Below, piece after piece: positions 6,781-15,626 of a stretch of DNA of 16,241 bases (position 1 is the stretch's first letter; each line of letters begins with the position of its first letter). The DNA is taken from the NCBI GenBank assembly GCA_026400425.1, contig JAPLPC010000389.1:13339-29579 (forward strand). The letters are read 5' to 3'. Origin of the DNA: Hyphomicrobiales bacterium (GTDB lineage Bacteria; Pseudomonadota; Alphaproteobacteria; Rhizobiales; Xanthobacteraceae). A model generated the notes under the pieces. That model did no database searches. It was given only the letters and a program-made list of their open reading frames with translations, and was not told the origin of the DNA. Position numbers and translations under genes: made by a program.

Positions 6781-7167
6781 ATGCGCATCATCCATCTCTT
6801 CGTCATCGCCGTGCTCGTTTTCGCTGCGGCCTATGTCTATCGCATCAAGATGGAATCGACCGTGCGCACCGAAAAGGTGCTGCGCCTGCATGCCGACATC
6901 CGCGAGCAACGCGACGCCATCGCCACGCTGCGTGCCGAATGGGCCAAGCTCGATGCGCCGATGCGCTTGCAGGGCCTTGCCGAGCGTCATCTGAAGCTGC
7001 AGCCGATGGCGGCGCAACAGTTCGACAATCTGAAGAACCTTCCCGACCGCCCGCCGAGCTTTGCACGGCCAGGCACGCCCGATCCGATCGGCGCCATGCT
7101 CAACACCATCGATCCCGCTGACGTTGCCGTGACCGGATCGATCCCCGCGCCGGAGGCTCAGCAATGA
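6781..7167 (+). CDS. ftsL: Cell division protein FtsL
   Basis: A 128-residue bitopic inner-membrane protein of the divisome, expected to associate with FtsB/FtsQ and activate FtsWI. A short N-terminus leads directly into one membrane helix at about 4-20 (IHLFVIAVLVFAAAYVY). A periplasmic coiled coil follows at about 25-58, then the conserved RLQGLAERHLKLQPM segment (62-76). The tail after residue 85 is Pro-rich and variable. Sequence conservation in this family is low, so the call rests on size, topology, the ERHLKLQP-type block and its position between rsmH and ftsI. GGGGAGG just before the rsmH stop can serve as ribosome-binding site. Its last codons overlap ftsI by four bases (ATGA), implying coupled translation. 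Confidence 0.9.
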   Translation: MRIIHLFVIAVLVFAAAYVYRIKMESTVRTEKVLRLHADIREQRDAIATLRAEWAKLDAPMRLQGLAERHLKLQPMAAQQFDNLKNLPDRPPSFARPGTPDPIGAMLNTIDPADVAVTGSIPAPEAQQ

Positions 7168-8924
7168 CCGCACAGGCGCCTGTGAACAAGTCCAGCGAGC
7201 GACCGCCGGAGCCGTGGCAGCAGCGTTTGATCCGCACGTTGCTATACGGCAAGAACACCGACCGTGCCGCCAAAGCGCGCGCCCGTGTCGGCCTTGCGAT
7301 GCTCGCTTTCGGCGGCGTCTATGGCATCATCGCCGTGCGGCTGGTGATGTTCGCCGTCAATGGGGATGCCCATGCAGAGCGTCGCGCCTCTCGCGATGCC
7401 ATCGCCACCGCGCGTCCCGACATTCTCGATCGCAACGGCGCCATCCTTGCCACCGACGTGAAGTCGCCGTCGCTGTTCTCCGAGCCGCGCCGTATCATCG
7501 ACAAGGACGAGGCGGCGGAATTGCTCACCGGCGCGCTGCCCGATCTCGACAGCGCCGAAGTGCGCGAGCGCATCAACAGCCGCAAGGGCTTTGCGTGGCT
7601 GAAGCGCGACATCACGCAGCAGCAGCAGCGCGATATCCATCGTCTCGGCATTCCCGGCATCGGGTTCCTGCGTGAAAACAAGCGCGTCTATCCGAACGGA
7701 TCGACGGTGTCGCATGTGATCGGCCTGACCAATATCGACAATCAGGGCATCGCCGGCATCGAGAAGTGGCTCGACAACAACGGTCTCGCCGATCTGCACC
7801 GCGCCGGCTTCGCGTCGGACCGCATGCAGACCCCGGTCGAACTCGCCCTCGATGTGCGTGTCGAACACGCGCTGCGCGACGAATTGCTGAAGGCCAAAGC
7901 AAAGTTCAGCGCCAAGGCGGCGTCCGGTCTCGTCTCCAACATCCGCACCGGCGAAATCGTCGCCATGGTCTCGCTGCCGGATTTCGACCCCAACAATCCC
8001 CGGGAAGTGCACGATCCCGATCGGATCAATCGCCTGACCACCGGCGTTTACGAAATGGGATCGACGTTCAAGACGCTGACGCTGGCGATGGCGCTGGACT
8101 CGGGCAAGGTCAATCTCAACACCATGTTCGACGCGCGCTATCCGCTCAGCTACGGCAAGTTCAAGATCCACGACACCCATCCGGTGCCGCGCCCGATCTC
8201 GCTCGCCGAAGTGTTCACCTATTCGTCCAATGTCGGCGCTGCCAAGATCGCGCTCGGCCAGGGCGTCGAGGCGCATAAGGCGTTCCTGAAAAAAGTCGGC
8301 CAACTCGATCGTCTGCGCACCGAACTGCCGGAAAGCGCCATGCCGATCGTGCCGAAGCGCTGGGGTGATCTCAACACCATCACCATCTCGTTCGGGCACG
8401 GCATTGCGGTGGCGCCGCTGCAGGCAGTGATGGCCGTGAATGCCATGGTCAACGGTGGCAATCTCATTCCGCCGACCTTCATGAAGCGCAGCGAAGAGGA
8501 AGCGCTGGCGGTCGCCAAGCGCGTCATCAAGAAGGAAACCAGCGACAAGGTTCGCTATCTGATGCGCCTGAATGCCGAAGTCGGCTCCGCGCGGCAGGCG
8601 GAAGCCAGGGCCAAGGGCTACTATCTCGGCGGCAAGACCGGCACTTCGGAAAAGGTCGTCAATGGCCGTTATTCGAAGAAACAGGTGCTGAACTCGTTCA
8701 CGGCCGTGCTGCCGATGGACAATCCGCAATACCAGGTTCTGGTCATGATCGACGAGCCCAAGGCGCTGCCGGAAACCCATGGCTTCATTACCTCGGGCTG
8801 GAACGCGGTGCCGACCGGCGGTGCGGTGATCGCCCGAATCGCGCCGCTGCTGGGACTGGAGCCGCGGTTCGATCTGGCGCCCGCCGATCGCCTTATTCTT
8901 GCGACATCCAGGGTAACTCAGTAG
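7164..8924 (+). CDS. ftsI: Peptidoglycan D,D-transpeptidase FtsI (PBP3), septal class B PBP
   Basis: A 586-residue class B penicillin-binding protein that cross-links septal peptidoglycan as partner of FtsW. The cytoplasmic N-terminus (1-43) is basic, and one membrane anchor lies at about 44-64 (LAMLAFGGVYGIIAVRLVMFA). The pedestal/dimerisation domain includes ARPDILDRNGAILATD (83-98) and RVYPNGSTVSHVIG (174-187). The transpeptidase domain holds the three active-site motifs: STFK with nucleophile Ser300 (300-303), SSN (354-356) and KTGT (491-494). All are intact and the length is normal. It begins inside the ftsL stop (ATGA overlap) and ends 90 bp before murE. Confidence 0.96.
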   Translation: MTAQAPVNKSSERPPEPWQQRLIRTLLYGKNTDRAAKARARVGLAMLAFGGVYGIIAVRLVMFAVNGDAHAERRASRDAIATARPDILDRNGAILATDVKSPSLFSEPRRIIDKDEAAELLTGALPDLDSAEVRERINSRKGFAWLKRDITQQQQRDIHRLGIPGIGFLRENKRVYPNGSTVSHVIGLTNIDNQGIAGIEKWLDNNGLADLHRAGFASDRMQTPVELALDVRVEHALRDELLKAKAKFSAKAASGLVSNIRTGEIVAMVSLPDFDPNNPREVHDPDRINRLTTGVYEMGSTFKTLTLAMALDSGKVNLNTMFDARYPLSYGKFKIHDTHPVPRPISLAEVFTYSSNVGAAKIALGQGVEAHKAFLKKVGQLDRLRTELPESAMPIVPKRWGDLNTITISFGHGIAVAPLQAVMAVNAMVNGGNLIPPTFMKRSEEEALAVAKRVIKKETSDKVRYLMRLNAEVGSARQAEARAKGYYLGGKTGTSEKVVNGRYSKKQVLNSFTAVLPMDNPQYQVLVMIDEPKALPETHGFITSGWNAVPTGGAVIARIAPLLGLEPRFDLAPADRLILATSRVTQ

Positions 8925-8926
8925 AG

Positions 8927-8961
8927 CCGCATCCGCGCTTTACAGCGGACACAAAATGCGG
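8927..8961. repeat. Nested inverted repeat in the ftsI-murE gap
   Basis: Just after the ftsI stop, outer arms CCGCA (8927-8931) and TGCGG (8957-8961) enclose inner arms TCCGC (8932-8936) and GCGGA (8945-8949). The left arms are continuous, while the right arms are separated by CACAAAA, so the structure is a stem with a one-sided bulge. No U-tract follows, so it is not a strong intrinsic terminator. It may tune or stabilise transcript between ftsI and murE. Confidence 0.35.
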
Positions 8962-9014
8962 TTTGCGTGACGCCGCGCAACCCGTTCGTCGTGATTGGCC
9001 CTGTCCGGAGCAGC

Positions 9015-10472
9015 ATGAAACTACGCGACCTTTTCAGCAGTGATGCCGTGATGGCGCCGCAGGTTGCGGATCTCGCCATCTCCGGCCTTGCCGTGGACAG
9101 TCGCGCGGTGAAGCCGGGCGACCTGTTCTTTGCGCTGTCCGGCACGAAGACCGACGGGGCGCGCTTTATCGCGCAGGCGATCGCGTCGGGCGCGGTCGCC
9201 GTGGCGGGTGAGCATGAGCCGCAAGGTCTTGCAGTGCCGTTCGTCCAGCTCGGCAATCCGCGCCGCGCGTTGGCGCAGGCTGCGGCAAAACTGTATCCGC
9301 AACAGCCGCAGGTGATCGCCGCGGTGACCGGGACGTCCGGCAAGACCTCGGTCGCGTCTTTCACGCGCGAGATCTGGCAACGGCTCGGCCATGCCTCCGC
9401 CAGCATCGGGACCATCGGCCTGGTGTCGCCGAAGCGCACCGTCTATGGCTCGCTGACCACGCCCGATCCGATCTCGCTGCATCGGCAGATCGATGAGATC
9501 GCAGGTGAGGGCGTGACGCATCTGGCCCTCGAGGCGTCGTCGCACGGGCTCGATCAGTTCAGGCTCGATGGCGTGCGGGTGTCGGCGGCCGGCTTCACCA
9601 ATCTGTCGCGCGATCACATGGATTATCATCCGGATGTCGCGCACTACCTCAATGCCAAGCTGCGCCTGTTTCGTGATCTGGTCGCCGACGGTGGCCCGGC
9701 TGTGATCGTGGCCGATCACGACTGCTCGGCAGACGTGATCGCGGCTGCGCGCGCGCGACACCTGCGCGTGATGTCGGTCGGACGTGGCGGTGACGGTGCA
9801 GGCGAGGGCATTCGCCTCGTCAACGCCGAGGTCGATGGGTTCGAACAACTGCTCGCGCTTGAACATCGCGGCAAGTCCTACGCCGTGCGGCTTCCGCTGG
9901 TCGGAGATTTCCAGATCGAAAATGCGCTAGTCGCGGCTGGTCTGGTCATCGGCACCGGCGGCGACGCATCGGCGACCTTCGCCGCGCTCGAACATCTCGA
10001 AGGCGCCAAGGGGCGTCTTGAGCGTGTCGGCGATCGCCATGGCGCGTCGGTGTTCGTCGATTACGCGCACAAGCCGGACGCGCTCGCCAAGGCGCTGCAG
10101 GCGTTGCGGCCTTATGCGAAGCGCAAGCTCGTCGTGGTGTTCGGGGCCGGCGGTGATCGCGACGCCGGCAAACGGCCATTGATGGGCGGGATTGCGGCGG
10201 CGCATGCCGATACGGTTATCGTGACCGACGATAATCCGCGCGGCGAAGATGCTGCGACGATCCGCGCTGCCATTCTTGCGGCCGCAACAGGCGCGACCGA
10301 GATCGGCGATCGCGGCGAAGCCATTCGTGTGGCGGTGCAGGGTCTGCAGCCCGGCGATGCGTTGCTCATCGCGGGCAAGGGCCACGAGACCGGACAGATC
10401 GTCGGCAGCGAGACGTTGCCGTTCAGCGATCACGAAGCCGCGGCGGCGGCGCTCGCCGAGAGGACATCATGA
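9015..10472 (+). CDS. murE: UDP-MurNAc-L-Ala-D-Glu:meso-diaminopimelate ligase MurE
   Basis: A 485-residue cytoplasmic ATP-dependent ligase that adds the third amino acid of the stem peptide. The ATP-binding loop GTSGKTS is at 106-112, the substrate/Mg region SLTTPDP at 146-152, the presumed carbamylated lysine Lys215 in NAKLRLF, and VDYAHKPD at 348-355. DNPR at 406-409 is the hallmark of enzymes selecting meso-diaminopimelate rather than lysine. I placed the start at the ATG at 9015 because GGAG lies four bases before it and MKLRDLF fits the family N-terminus. A GTG at 8967 would add 16 residues without support. Its stop overlaps the murF start (ATGA). Confidence 0.96.
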   Translation: MKLRDLFSSDAVMAPQVADLAISGLAVDSRAVKPGDLFFALSGTKTDGARFIAQAIASGAVAVAGEHEPQGLAVPFVQLGNPRRALAQAAAKLYPQQPQVIAAVTGTSGKTSVASFTREIWQRLGHASASIGTIGLVSPKRTVYGSLTTPDPISLHRQIDEIAGEGVTHLALEASSHGLDQFRLDGVRVSAAGFTNLSRDHMDYHPDVAHYLNAKLRLFRDLVADGGPAVIVADHDCSADVIAAARARHLRVMSVGRGGDGAGEGIRLVNAEVDGFEQLLALEHRGKSYAVRLPLVGDFQIENALVAAGLVIGTGGDASATFAALEHLEGAKGRLERVGDRHGASVFVDYAHKPDALAKALQALRPYAKRKLVVVFGAGGDRDAGKRPLMGGIAAAHADTVIVTDDNPRGEDAATIRAAILAAATGATEIGDRGEAIRVAVQGLQPGDALLIAGKGHETGQIVGSETLPFSDHEAAAAALAERTS

Positions 10473-11905
10473 CCGACTTTCTCTGGACACCGGCGGCGAT
10501 GGCGGAGGCGATGGGTGCGGAGATGCACGGCCATCTGCCGGCCGGCGTCACGGGCATCTCCATCGACAGCCGCACCATCAAGCCCGGTGAGGCTTATTTC
10601 GCCATCACGGGAGACGTGCATGACGGCCACGCCTTCGTCGATGCCGCACTGAAGAACGGCGCCGCGCTGGCGGTGGTGGAAGCCGCGCAATGCGAAGATT
10701 TCGGCGCCGATGCGCGGCTGCTGGTGGTCGATGACGTGCTCGACGGTCTCGTCGCTCTCGGGATCGCCGCGCGCGCCCGACTGGGCGCGCGTATCGTTGC
10801 GGTGACCGGCTCGGTCGGCAAGACCTCGACCAAGGAAGCATTGTTGCGTGTGTTGTCCGCACAAGGCACGACCCATGCGTCCGTGGCATCCTTCAACAAT
10901 CACTGGGGCGTTCCGCTGACGCTGGCACGCTGTCCAGCCGATGTTCGTTTCGCGATCTTCGAGATCGGCATGAACCATGCGGGCGAGATCGAACCGCTGG
11001 TCAAGATGGTGCGCCCGCATTACGCGGTGATCACCACCGTCGAGCCGGTGCATCTGGAGTTCTTTTCGGGCATCGAGGCCATCGCCGATGCCAAGGCGGA
11101 GATCTTTCTCGGGGTGGAACCGGATGGCGTCGCCATTCTCAATCGCGACAATCACCAGTTTTCACGCCTGCAAAAGAGCGCGAAGAAAGCTGGCATATCG
11201 CGCATCGTTTCGTTTGGCGCAGATGCCAAAGCCGATGCACGCCTGATCGACATTTCGCTGCAACCGACATGCTCCGCCGTCCATGCCAATGTGCTCGGTC
11301 AGGATATCACCTACAAATTCGGCATGCCCGGCCGCCATATGGCCATGAACTCGTTGGCGGTCTTGGCGGCGGCGTCACTGATGGGCGCCGATCTCGCCCA
11401 TGCCGCCTTGACGCTGTCGCAAGTTGCCCCGGCGGAAGGCCGCGGCGTGCGCCAGATGCTGGAGGTCGCCGGGGGCGAGGCGTTGCTGATCGACGAGACG
11501 TTCAACGCCAATCCGGCCTCGACCTCCGCCGCGCTTAGTGTGCTCGGCAGTGCGGCCATCAACGGGCAGGGGCGGCGGATCGCCGTGCTCGGTGATATGC
11601 TGGAACTCGGCCCGCGCGGCGGCGAGTTGCATGCCGGCCTGCTGGAGGCTGTGACCTCCAACGCAATCGATCTCGTATTTTGCTGTGGCCCTTTGATGCG
11701 CAACCTCTGGGATGCCCTTCCCTCTGGCAAGCGGGGCGGTTATGCCGGGGATGCAAAGGCGCTCGAATCACAGGTCGTGGGCGCGATCCGGGCCGGCGAC
11801 GCGGTTCTGGTCAAGGGGTCCAAGGGCTCCAAGATGGGACCGATCGTCGCCGCGCTGACCAAACGCTTTCCCGGCAACGCGGCGCGCGACGACGCTGCGG
11901 AATAA
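10469..11905 (+). CDS. murF: UDP-MurNAc-tripeptide:D-Ala-D-Ala ligase MurF
   Basis: A 478-residue Mur ligase that attaches D-Ala-D-Ala to the UDP-MurNAc-tripeptide, the last cytoplasmic peptide step. The ATP loop GSVGKTSTKEAL begins at 114. NNHWGVPL at 143-150, EIGMNHAGEIE at 165-175, DETFNANPAS at 342-351, GDMLELG at 375-381 and a C-terminal VLVKGSKGS segment are typical. AGAGGAC six bases or so before the ATG serves as ribosome-binding site inside the murE end. Translation is probably coupled to murE through the ATGA overlap, and mraY begins 10 bp after its TAA stop. Nothing unusual was seen. Confidence 0.96.
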   Translation: MTDFLWTPAAMAEAMGAEMHGHLPAGVTGISIDSRTIKPGEAYFAITGDVHDGHAFVDAALKNGAALAVVEAAQCEDFGADARLLVVDDVLDGLVALGIAARARLGARIVAVTGSVGKTSTKEALLRVLSAQGTTHASVASFNNHWGVPLTLARCPADVRFAIFEIGMNHAGEIEPLVKMVRPHYAVITTVEPVHLEFFSGIEAIADAKAEIFLGVEPDGVAILNRDNHQFSRLQKSAKKAGISRIVSFGADAKADARLIDISLQPTCSAVHANVLGQDITYKFGMPGRHMAMNSLAVLAAASLMGADLAHAALTLSQVAPAEGRGVRQMLEVAGGEALLIDETFNANPASTSAALSVLGSAAINGQGRRIAVLGDMLELGPRGGELHAGLLEAVTSNAIDLVFCCGPLMRNLWDALPSGKRGGYAGDAKALESQVVGAIRAGDAVLVKGSKGSKMGPIVAALTKRFPGNAARDDAAE

Positions 11906-11915
11906 GGCAGGCTGA

Positions 11916-12998
11916 ATGTTCTATTGGCTGATCGATTTCGCGGGCACCTTCCCGGCCTTCAACGTGTTCCGCTACATCACCTTCCGCACCGGCGGCGCGG
12001 TGGTCACCGGCGCGTTGTTTGTCTTCCTGTTTGGACCGTGGATCATCGACAATCTGCGCCTGCGGCAGGGCAAGGGTCAGCCGATCCGCTCCGACGGCCC
12101 GCAGTCCCATCTGGTGAAGGTCGGCACGCCCACCATGGGCGGGCTGATGATCCTGTCCGGCCTCGTGGTGTCGACGTTGCTCTGGGCCAATCCGCGCAAT
12201 CCCTATGTCTGGATCGTGCTGGCGGTGACTCTCGGTTTCGGCTTCGTCGGTTTCTATGACGACTATCTGAAAGTCACCAAGCAGAGCCATAAGGGCTTTG
12301 CCGGTCGCACCCGCCTGCTGATCGAATTCATCATCGCCGGCGCCGCCTGCTATGCGTTCGTGCGCCTCGGGCGCGACCCGCTGTCGAGCTCGCTGGTGCT
12401 GCCGTTCTTCAAGGACGTGATCGTCAAATTCGGCTGGTTCTTCGTCATCTTCGGCGCGTTCATCATTGTCGGCGCCGGCAATGCGGTGAATCTGACCGAC
12501 GGCCTCGATGGCCTGGCCATCGTGCCAGTCATGATCGCATCTGCCAGTTTCGGCCTGATCGCCTATCTCGTCGGCAATGCCGTGTTCTCCGACTATCTGC
12601 AGATCAACTATATCGCCGGCACCGGCGAACTGGCCGTGTTATGCGGGGCGGTGCTCGGCGCCGGCCTCGGTTTCCTCTGGTTCAATGCGCCTCCGGCGTC
12701 GATCTTCATGGGCGATACCGGCTCGCTCGCGCTGGGCGGCATGCTCGGCTCGATCGCGGTGGCGGTGAAGCACGAGATCGTCCTCGCTGTCATCGGCGGC
12801 CTGTTCGTGCTCGAAGCCGTGTCCGTCATCGTGCAGGTCGCGTCGTTCAAACTCACCGGCAAGCGTGTGTTTCGGATGGCGCCGATCCATCACCATTTTG
12901 AGCAGAAGGGCTGGACCGAGCCGCAAATCGTGATCCGCTTCTGGCTTATTTCGGTGATGCTGGCGCTGGTCGGCCTCTCGACCCTGAAACTGCGGTGA
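11916..12998 (+). CDS. mraY: Phospho-N-acetylmuramoyl-pentapeptide transferase MraY
   Basis: A 360-residue, ten-helix inner-membrane enzyme that transfers phospho-MurNAc-pentapeptide from UDP to undecaprenyl phosphate, making lipid I. The cytoplasmic signatures are present: GTPTMGGLM (70-78), the Asp pair in FYDDYLKV (113-120), NAVNLTDGLDGLA (189-201), the Asp in MGDTGSLALGG (265-275, Asp267) and the MAPIHHHFE motif (321-329). Length matches E. coli MraY. AGGCAGG after the murF stop provides a Shine-Dalgarno sequence. The gap to murD is only four bases. Confidence 0.97.
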   Translation: MFYWLIDFAGTFPAFNVFRYITFRTGGAVVTGALFVFLFGPWIIDNLRLRQGKGQPIRSDGPQSHLVKVGTPTMGGLMILSGLVVSTLLWANPRNPYVWIVLAVTLGFGFVGFYDDYLKVTKQSHKGFAGRTRLLIEFIIAGAACYAFVRLGRDPLSSSLVLPFFKDVIVKFGWFFVIFGAFIIVGAGNAVNLTDGLDGLAIVPVMIASASFGLIAYLVGNAVFSDYLQINYIAGTGELAVLCGAVLGAGLGFLWFNAPPASIFMGDTGSLALGGMLGSIAVAVKHEIVLAVIGGLFVLEAVSVIVQVASFKLTGKRVFRMAPIHHHFEQKGWTEPQIVIRFWLISVMLALVGLSTLKLR

Positions 12999-13002
12999 TC
13001 GC

Positions 13003-14400
13003 GTGACCCCCGTCACGTCATTCGCCGGCAAGATCGTCGCGGTGTTCGGCCTCGGCGGTTCTGGCCTCGCCTCGTGTCATGCCCTCAAGGCCGGCGGCGC
13101 CGAAGTCATCGCCTGCGATGACAGTCCGGACAGGATGGCGGACGCCGTGCGCGCCGGTTTCATGACGGCAGATCTGCGCACCGTCTCGTGGACGCATTTC
13201 GCGGCACTCATCCTCACGCCCGGCGTGCCGCTGACGCATCCGATGCCACACTGGACCGTGCTGGCCGCGCGCCAAGCCGGCGTTGAGGTGATCGGCGACG
13301 TCGAGCTGTTCTGCCGTGAGCGCCGCCGACACGCGCCCGACGCGCCGTTCATCGCCATTACCGGCACCAACGGCAAATCGACCACCACGGCCCTGATCGC
13401 GCATCTGATGCGCGAAGCCGGCTTCGATACCCAGATGGGCGGCAATATCGGCACTGCGATCCTGTCGCTGCAGCCGCCGCGCACCGGTCGCTTCCATGTG
13501 ATCGAAATGTCGTCTTATCAAATCGATCTGACGCCCTCGCTGGATCCCTCAGTCGGCATTCTCCTGAACGTCACGCCCGATCACATCGATCGCCATGGCA
13601 GCATCGAGAATTATGCCGCGGTGAAAGAGCGTCTCGTTGCTGGCGTGCAGCCGAATGGCACTGCCATCGTTGGCGTCGATGACGACTGGTGCAGCCGGAT
13701 TGCTGATCGTCTCGATCAGGCCGGTAAGCCCGTGATCCGCGTCTCGGTCGAACGACCGCTCGCGGATGGTCTCACTTTGAAGGGCACGACCATCATCGAC
13801 AATGCCGGTGGCGCGCAGACCGCCATCGCGGATCTCGCCGAGATCGGCTCGCTGCGCGGCCTGCACAATGCGCAGAACGCAGCCGCGGCCTGTGCCGCGG
13901 CGCGCGCCATTGGTATGCCCCTCGACGTTCTGCAAAACGGCCTGCGCTCGTTCCCCGGGCTCGCCCACCGGATGGAGCAGGTCGGGCATCTCGGCACCAC
14001 GTTGTTCGTCAATGACAGCAAGGGCACCAACGCCGATGCTGCGGCAAAGGCGCTGGCGTCCTTCACCGATATCTTCTGGATCGCCGGCGGCAAGGCGAAG
14101 GAGGGCGGCATCGCGCCGCTCGCCGAATTCTTCCCGCGCGTCAGGAAGGCCTATCTGATCGGCGAAGCCGCCAATGACTTCTCGAGCACGCTGGAAGGCA
14201 AGGTGCCGTTCGACATCAGCGTGACCCTCGATGCCGCCGTCGCCAATGCCGCGCGCGATGCGACAGAAGCGGGGCTCGCAGCGCCGGTGGTGCTGCTGTC
14301 ACCGGCCTGTGCGTCGTTCGACCAGTTCCGCAACTTCGAAATCCGCGGCGATCGGTTCCGCGAGCTGGTGCTGGCGCTGGATGGGATCAAGAAGGTCTAG
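13003..14400 (+). CDS. murD: UDP-MurNAc-L-alanine:D-glutamate ligase MurD
   Basis: A 465-residue cytoplasmic ligase adding D-Glu to UDP-MurNAc-L-Ala. The N-terminal nucleotide-sugar-binding fold begins FAGKIVAVFGLGGSGLA (7-23). The ATP loop is GTNGKSTTTA at 121-130, followed by EMSSYQID (168-175), NVTPDHIDRHG (189-199), Lys208 in YAAVKERL at the carbamylated-lysine position, HNAQN (288-292), HRMEQVG (322-328) and NDSKGTN (337-343). The start is a GTG at 13003. It is the only start giving the standard N-terminus, with a weak ribosome-binding site, so translation probably relies on coupling to mraY four bases upstream. Confidence 0.96.
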   Translation: MTPVTSFAGKIVAVFGLGGSGLASCHALKAGGAEVIACDDSPDRMADAVRAGFMTADLRTVSWTHFAALILTPGVPLTHPMPHWTVLAARQAGVEVIGDVELFCRERRRHAPDAPFIAITGTNGKSTTTALIAHLMREAGFDTQMGGNIGTAILSLQPPRTGRFHVIEMSSYQIDLTPSLDPSVGILLNVTPDHIDRHGSIENYAAVKERLVAGVQPNGTAIVGVDDDWCSRIADRLDQAGKPVIRVSVERPLADGLTLKGTTIIDNAGGAQTAIADLAEIGSLRGLHNAQNAAAACAAARAIGMPLDVLQNGLRSFPGLAHRMEQVGHLGTTLFVNDSKGTNADAAAKALASFTDIFWIAGGKAKEGGIAPLAEFFPRVRKAYLIGEAANDFSSTLEGKVPFDISVTLDAAVANAARDATEAGLAAPVVLLSPACASFDQFRNFEIRGDRFRELVLALDGIKKV

Positions 14401-14441
14401 TTTTTCACGATCCCTTAACCCTCTGGCAACCGTATTGCCGC

Positions 14442-14461
14442 ATCGATAAAGGTCTATCGAT
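14442..14461. repeat. Perfect inverted repeat just upstream of ftsW
   Basis: ATCGATA (14442-14448) and TATCGAT (14455-14461) are exact reverse complements around six bases, ending 16 bp before the ftsW ATG. Inside the 77-bp murD-ftsW gap this could be an operator or an mRNA hairpin near the ribosome-binding site. Just upstream the gap also contains CTTAACC (14413-14419) and is AT-richer than its flanks, so an internal promoter for ftsW-murG is possible. Confidence 0.4.
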
Positions 14462-14477
14462 CCGCAGGACGCGCCCC

Positions 14478-15626
14478 ATGATCACTCGCGAACATCGCAC
14501 CCCGCTCAGCGAATGGTGGTGGACCGTGGACCGCCCGCTGCTGGCGGCTATCGTGGCGCTGATGCTGGCCGGCGTGATCCTGTCGCTGGCGGCGTCGCCG
14601 CCGGTGGCGACCCGCATCGGGCTTAATCCGTTTCACTTCTTCAACCGCCACATCCTGTTCCTGGTGCCGTCGGTGATCGTGCTGATCGGCGTGTCGTTCT
14701 TGTCGCCGCGGCAGATCCGCCGTTCGGCGCTGATCGTGTTGGCCATCTCCATCGTACTTATTCTCGCGACGCTGATGGTCGGCCCGGAAGTGAAGGGCGC
14801 CAAGCGCTGGATCACCATTCTGGGCATCAACATCCAGGCCTCGGAATCCGCCAAGCCGGCCTTCGTCGTCGTCTCTGCCTGGCTGTTCTCGGAATCGATC
14901 CGCAAACCCGGCATGCCTGCGACATCCATGGCCATCGGGCTCCTGATCATGCTGGTCTCGATGCTCGTGCTGCAGCCCGACTTCGGCCAGACCATGCTGA
15001 TCCTGGCGGCCTGGGGCTCGCTGTTCTTCATCGCCGGCATGCGCATGGTCTGGGTGGCCGGCCTTGCCGGCGCCGCAGCGGGCGGCTTGTTTCTCGCTTA
15101 CTTCATGGTCCCGCACGTCGCCGGCCGCATCAAGCGCTTCATGGATCCCGCCTCGGGCGACACGTTCCAGGTCGATACCGCGATGGAGGCGTTCTCCAAT
15201 GGTGGCTGGTATGGCCTCGGCCCCGGCGAAGGCATCGCCAAGCGCAGCCTGCCGGACAGCCACACCGACTTCGTGTTCGCCGTCGGTGCCGAAGAGTTCG
15301 GCATTCTGCTGTGCCTCGCATTGCTGGCGCTGTTCACCTTCATCGTCATCCGTGCCTTGTCCCGCGCTTATGCGACGGAAGATCTGTTCTCGCGCTTTGC
15401 GGCTTCGGGTCTCGCGATTCTGTTCGGCGTGCAGGCCGCGATCAACATGGCGGTGAACCTGCACCTCATCCCCGCCAAGGGCATGACGCTGCCGTTCATC
15501 TCTTATGGCGGATCGTCCATGGTGTCGCTGGCTTACAGCGTCGGCATGTTGCTGGCGCTGACACGGATGCGTCCGCGGACCGAGGTCGAAGCCATCGACG
15601 CACATGTCGCGCGTACTTACGCGTGA
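14478..15626 (+). CDS. ftsW: SEDS peptidoglycan glycosyltransferase FtsW
   Basis: A 382-residue polytopic membrane protein that polymerises lipid II into septal glycan strands together with FtsI. SEDS-family blocks are in order: KGAKRWI (106-112), SESAKPAF (122-129), LQPDFGQTM (165-173) and, in the large extracytoplasmic loop, GGWYGLGPGEGIAKRSLPDS (242-261). Next comes HTDFVFAVGAEEFG (262-275), whose Asp264 matches the proposed catalytic Asp position, then KGMTLPFISYGGSS (334-347). AGGA about eight bases before the ATG is the likely ribosome-binding site. It is preceded by a 77-bp gap and overlaps murG by one base. Division context and adjacency to murG favour FtsW over RodA. Confidence 0.95.
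   Translation: MITREHRTPLSEWWWTVDRPLLAAIVALMLAGVILSLAASPPVATRIGLNPFHFFNRHILFLVPSVIVLIGVSFLSPRQIRRSALIVLAISIVLILATLMVGPEVKGAKRWITILGINIQASESAKPAFVVVSAWLFSESIRKPGMPATSMAIGLLIMLVSMLVLQPDFGQTMLILAAWGSLFFIAGMRMVWVAGLAGAAAGGLFLAYFMVPHVAGRIKRFMDPASGDTFQVDTAMEAFSNGGWYGLGPGEGIAKRSLPDSHTDFVFAVGAEEFGILLCLALLALFTFIVIRALSRAYATEDLFSRFAASGLAILFGVQAAINMAVNLHLIPAKGMTLPFISYGGSSMVSLAYSVGMLLALTRMRPRTEVEAIDAHVARTYA

Noticed and set aside
7242..8780. 512-codon minus-strand frame opposite ftsI
   Set aside because: All transpeptidase motifs are on the plus strand; the minus frame shows no recognisable domain.
14413..14430. CtrA-type site (TTAA, seven bases, TTAA) upstream of ftsW
   Set aside because: Only the first half is good. 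The second half reads GCAA, so it does not meet the consensus well enough to annotate.
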